Assembly (NCBI RefSeq): GCF_002887815.1
Contig: NZ_PDHO01000023.1
Coordinates: 1-64,000 of the forward strand
DNA from: Mycobacterium sp. ENV421
Lineage (GTDB): Bacteria > Actinomycetota > Actinomycetes > Mycobacteriales > Mycobacteriaceae
Length of the DNA: 64,000 nucleotides
Reading direction: 5' to 3'
The notes under the pieces are model-generated. The model worked only from the letters and a program-made list of their open reading frames with translations, made no database searches and was not told the DNA's origin. The translations under genes and the position numbers were made by a program. Below, one piece after another: positions 61,532 through 64,000 of the stretch (its first letter is position 1; every line of letters begins with the position of its first letter).

Positions 61532-62605
61532 ATGTCGCCGACCCCCCGGCTCCGCCGACACCCGTACTTCGCCTACGGGTCCAACCTCTGCGTGCAGCAG
61601 ATGGCCCGGCGCTGTCCCGGGGCCGCCGACCCCCGGCCGGCGACCCTGGCCGACCACGACTGGCTGATCAACGAGCGCGGCGTCGCGACGGTCGAGCCCT
61701 TCGCGGGCAGCGAGGTGCACGGGGTGCTGTGGTGGCTGACCGACCACGACCTCGCCACCCTGGACAGCGCCGAAGGGGTGCCGGTGCGGTACCGCCGCGA
61801 CCGGCTGACCGTGCAGACCGCCGACGGGCCCGCTCCGGCGTGGGTGTACATCGATCACCGCACCGAACCCGGCCCGCCCCGGCCGGGTTATCTGGAACGC
61901 ATCATCGACGGCGCCCAGCACCACGGTCTGCCGCAGCGCTGGGTCGACTTCCTGCGCCGTTGGGACCCCGCACACTGGCCGCGACCGCTGGCGTCGAACA
62001 AGACTGGACCGCAATCCCTTTCGGAACTGCTCGCCGATCCGTCGGTCGTCGAGGTGAGCCGGCTGCGGTCGCGGTTCGGGTTCCTGGCGATCCACGGCGG
62101 CGGCCTGGAACAGATGACCGACGTCATCGCCGAACGAGCCGCCGACGCCGCCGGCGCGTCGCTGTATCTGCTGCGCCACCCGAAGGACTACCCGCATCAC
62201 CTGCCGTCGGCACGCTATCTGGGCGCCGAATCAGACCGTCTTGCCGCGTTTCTCGACCACGTCGAGGTGGCGGTCTCCCTGCACGGATACGGGCGCATCG
62301 GCCGCAGCACCGAGCTGCTGGCCGGTGGCGGCAATCGGGAACTGGCCGGCCATCTGGCCGCTCACATCGAGCTGCCGGGCTACCGCATCGTCACCGACCT
62401 CGGCGCGATCCCCGCCGAACTGCGTGGCCTGCACCCGAACAACCCGGTCAACCGGGTCAGCGGCGGCGGCACGCAGCTGGAATTGCCGACGCGAGTGCGC
62501 GGCATCAGCCCGCGTAGTCAGCCGCCGAATGCCGACGGCCTGTCCCCCGCCACCTCCGCACTGGTGCAAGGCCTGGTCGCCGCAGCGCACGCCTGGACGC
62601 TCTAA
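61532..62605 (+). CDS. Gamma-glutamyl cyclotransferase / poly-gamma-glutamate hydrolase fusion
   Basis: This 357-aa protein joins two folds. Residues about 10-145 form a gamma-glutamyl cyclotransferase-like domain with the YGSN loop at 15-18 and probable catalytic Glu81 (LDSAEGVPVRYRR). Residues about 165-357 resemble PF05908 poly-gamma-glutamate hydrolase, with putative zinc ligands His188 and Glu193 (AIHGGGLE), His251 (SLHGYGR) and Glu317 (QLELP). Together they could release gamma-glutamyl units and cyclise them to 5-oxoproline. There is no signal peptide, so a cytoplasmic gamma-linked polymer such as the F420 or folate tail is conceivable. The function is inferred. Confidence 0.7.
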   Translation: MSPTPRLRRHPYFAYGSNLCVQQMARRCPGAADPRPATLADHDWLINERGVATVEPFAGSEVHGVLWWLTDHDLATLDSAEGVPVRYRRDRLTVQTADGPAPAWVYIDHRTEPGPPRPGYLERIIDGAQHHGLPQRWVDFLRRWDPAHWPRPLASNKTGPQSLSELLADPSVVEVSRLRSRFGFLAIHGGGLEQMTDVIAERAADAAGASLYLLRHPKDYPHHLPSARYLGAESDRLAAFLDHVEVAVSLHGYGRIGRSTELLAGGGNRELAGHLAAHIELPGYRIVTDLGAIPAELRGLHPNNPVNRVSGGGTQLELPTRVRGISPRSQPPNADGLSPATSALVQGLVAAAHAWTL

Positions 62606-62695
62606 CCGTCCGGAATACGAACTCCAGCAGTCGAATCGGTTAACGACGCCCCCGTCCGCCGCAGATCGACCCGGCGTTACGCGAGGATCCACCGT

Positions 62696-63787
62696 GTGGC
62701 CGACGTCGACTTCTCGCTGCTGGACCTGCCCCGCGAGACCCCACCGCCGGAACCGGACGCATATCTGCGCGCGGCGATGGCCTGGCACTTCGGCGCCGAC
62801 ACCGGCTCCCCGTACTGGCTGCGCACCGCACAGCGCCTGGACTTCGATCCGCTCACCGACGTCCGGACTTTCGCCGACCTGCACCGGTTCCCGAATCTGG
62901 TCAATGAATTACGCGACGTCCCGGCGCACGATCTGATCCCGCGCGGCTACGGCACACCCGCCCCGGTCCCGCTCATCTTCGAATCCGGTGGCACGACAGG
63001 CGCACCCAAACGGACAGCGCAGCTGCCCGACTGGGTGGCGCAGGTGGTCGACTGGCAGACCGACGATTTTTCTTCCGCCGGGTTCGTCCCCGGTGGCGGC
63101 TTCCTGTGCCTCATGCCCAGCGGCCCGCACGGCGTCGGCTACTTCTCCAGGGTGGTGTCCGCTCGGCTCGGTTCGATCTGTCACACGGTCGATCTCGACC
63201 CCCGCTGGGTCAAGAAACTCGTCGCGCGTGGCGCCGCGGCCGAGATGTCGGCCTACCTGGGCCACCTGCTCGAACAAGCCGGTTATGTTCTGCGCAGCCA
63301 GCACATCGTCAACCTGCACACCACGCCCCCGCTGCTGGACGCGATCGCGCGTGACGACACCCTCACCCGGCTGGTCGGTGACACGGTTCGCTTCATCATG
63401 CTCAGCGGCGCGCACGTGGATCCCGACACCCTCGACGTGTTGCGTGATGTGTTCCCGGCCAGCGAGATCGCGATGGTGTTCGGCAGCACGATGATCCTGT
63501 CGCAGGCCCAAACCCGAACCAGTGGTGAGCAATTCGTGTTCGACCCGCGCAGCCCCTACGTTGTTTTCCGGGTGGTCGATCCGGACACCGGCGAGCGGGT
63601 CGGCTACGGCGAACGCGGCCAGGTGGTGATGAACCACATCAGCAAAGGCATGTTCATTCCCAACAATCTCGAGCGGGACACGGCAATCAGACTGCCCGGA
63701 CCCGACGGCCACGTCGGCGACTCGGTCGCCGAGATCGCACCCGTCGCCACTCTCGACGGCGAGACCGTGATCGAGGGCGTGTACTGA
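62696..63787 (+). CDS. EhpF-like adenylate-forming (ANL) enzyme
   Basis: This 363-aa protein starts at GTG 62696. It is shorter than usual acyl-CoA ligases. The P-loop-like motif is FESGGTTGAPKRTAQLPDW, and VFGSTMILSQAQTR and GERGQVVMNHIS follow. It resembles the phenazine-pathway protein EhpF (annotated phenazine antibiotic biosynthesis protein), which adenylates an aromatic carboxylic acid before its reduction. The gene 2 bp downstream encodes the start of the matching reductase. No phenazine core genes are in the window, so another acid is likely. Confidence 0.72.
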   Translation: MADVDFSLLDLPRETPPPEPDAYLRAAMAWHFGADTGSPYWLRTAQRLDFDPLTDVRTFADLHRFPNLVNELRDVPAHDLIPRGYGTPAPVPLIFESGGTTGAPKRTAQLPDWVAQVVDWQTDDFSSAGFVPGGGFLCLMPSGPHGVGYFSRVVSARLGSICHTVDLDPRWVKKLVARGAAAEMSAYLGHLLEQAGYVLRSQHIVNLHTTPPLLDAIARDDTLTRLVGDTVRFIMLSGAHVDPDTLDVLRDVFPASEIAMVFGSTMILSQAQTRTSGEQFVFDPRSPYVVFRVVDPDTGERVGYGERGQVVMNHISKGMFIPNNLERDTAIRLPGPDGHVGDSVAEIAPVATLDGETVIEGVY

Positions 63788-63789
63788 TC

Positions 63790-64000
63790 GTGATCGACCT
63801 GCCCGGCCTGGTACCGAGCGGCGAATACCGTTCCCGCAGGCGCGAAGTCATCACCGACACCGCCGGCGTGCCGGTCGCCGAACTGAGCCTGGCCCCGCCG
63901 CTGTACATCGCGCGGACCATCGCGGCGCAGCGCACGACCACGCCACTGCCCGCCGACCAGCGACGTGTCGCGCTGGCCAGGGCCGGCGCGGCTTTCGTCG
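63790..64000 (+). CDS. EhpG/acyl-CoA reductase-like protein (5' part; runs off the right edge)
   Basis: GTG 63790 begins two bases after the EhpF-like stop and stays open for 70 codons to the window end. The visible part (MIDLPGLVPSGEYRSRRREVI...PLYIARTIAAQRTTTPLP) resembles the N-terminus of the acyl-CoA reductase/aldehyde-dehydrogenase-like partner of EhpF. With the upstream gene it would reduce an activated acid to an aldehyde. The catalytic part lies outside the window. Confidence 0.55.
   Translation, partial: MIDLPGLVPSGEYRSRRREVITDTAGVPVAELSLAPPLYIARTIAAQRTTTPLPADQRRVALARAGAAFV

Overview
The window is a high-GC mycobacterial chromosome segment. The truncated gene at the left edge encodes an MspA-type porin, a family typical of rapidly growing species (Mycolicibacterium), so a fast grower is the best guess. 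Many genes are recognisable orthologues of the M. tuberculosis stretch Rv0937c-Rv0984 in colinear, inverted order. That synteny is from memory of the H37Rv map and was not searched. Genes with no counterpart I know of at that locus are interspersed: sfnG-like, a thiolase-like gene, PAP2, an acyltransferase, SSADH, cobF, MFS, prpE-like, rnhA, a 13E12 gene and the right-hand cluster.

Layout. (1) 1-5.5 kb: porin, a 52-aa ORF under a consensus CRP-type palindrome, then the envelope-stress operon mprA-mprB-pepD-moaB2 and rpmF. (2) 5.6-14.8 kb: an acyl-CoA catabolic operon (AtuA-like, fadE13, accD2, accA2, fadE12, echA7) followed by a DUF1707 protein and a perfect bidirectional terminator. (3) 14.8-25.2 kb: a Ser/Thr-rich secreted protein, a VWA/MoxR pair, purN-purH and membrane proteins. 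(4) 25.3-31.2 kb: SfnG-like and F420/LLM oxidoreductases, a thiolase-like protein without the usual cysteine, and sucC-sucD. (5) 31.4-36.9 kb: M23 peptidase, PAP2, uvrD1 and chorismate mutase. (6) 36.8-46.9 kb: acyltransferase, SSADH, pgi, SDR, full-length fpg, holin-like protein, cobF, MFS and a DUF2231-like protein. (7) 46.9-54.1 kb: AraC fragment, LLM oxidoreductase, enoyl-CoA hydratase, propionyl-CoA synthetase, RNase HI and a 13E12 HNH protein. (8) 54.1-57.6 kb: the ligD/ku end-joining pair. (9) 57.7-64 kb: SDR, DapB-like reductase, two related small secreted proteins, an NRAMP transporter, a gamma-glutamyl cyclotransferase/poly-gamma-glutamate hydrolase fusion, and an EhpF/EhpG-like carboxylate-activation/reduction pair cut by the right edge.

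The strongest regulatory observation is upstream of chorismate mutase. A short leader ORF contains Phe-Phe-Tyr-Gly-Tyr, followed by three mutually exclusive RNA pairings (1:2, 2:3, 3:4) ending in a terminator-like hairpin. That is the architecture of a ribosome-mediated attenuator on the product branch of that enzyme. Other regulatory signals are two TCTCAG tandem repeats with 11-bp period in front of mprA and pepD, four KstR-like operators (TNNAACNNGTTNNA) in front of lipid/steroid-type oxidoreductase and thiolase genes, a possible metal-repressor palindrome over the mntH promoter, and a 22-bp perfect palindrome next to SSADH.
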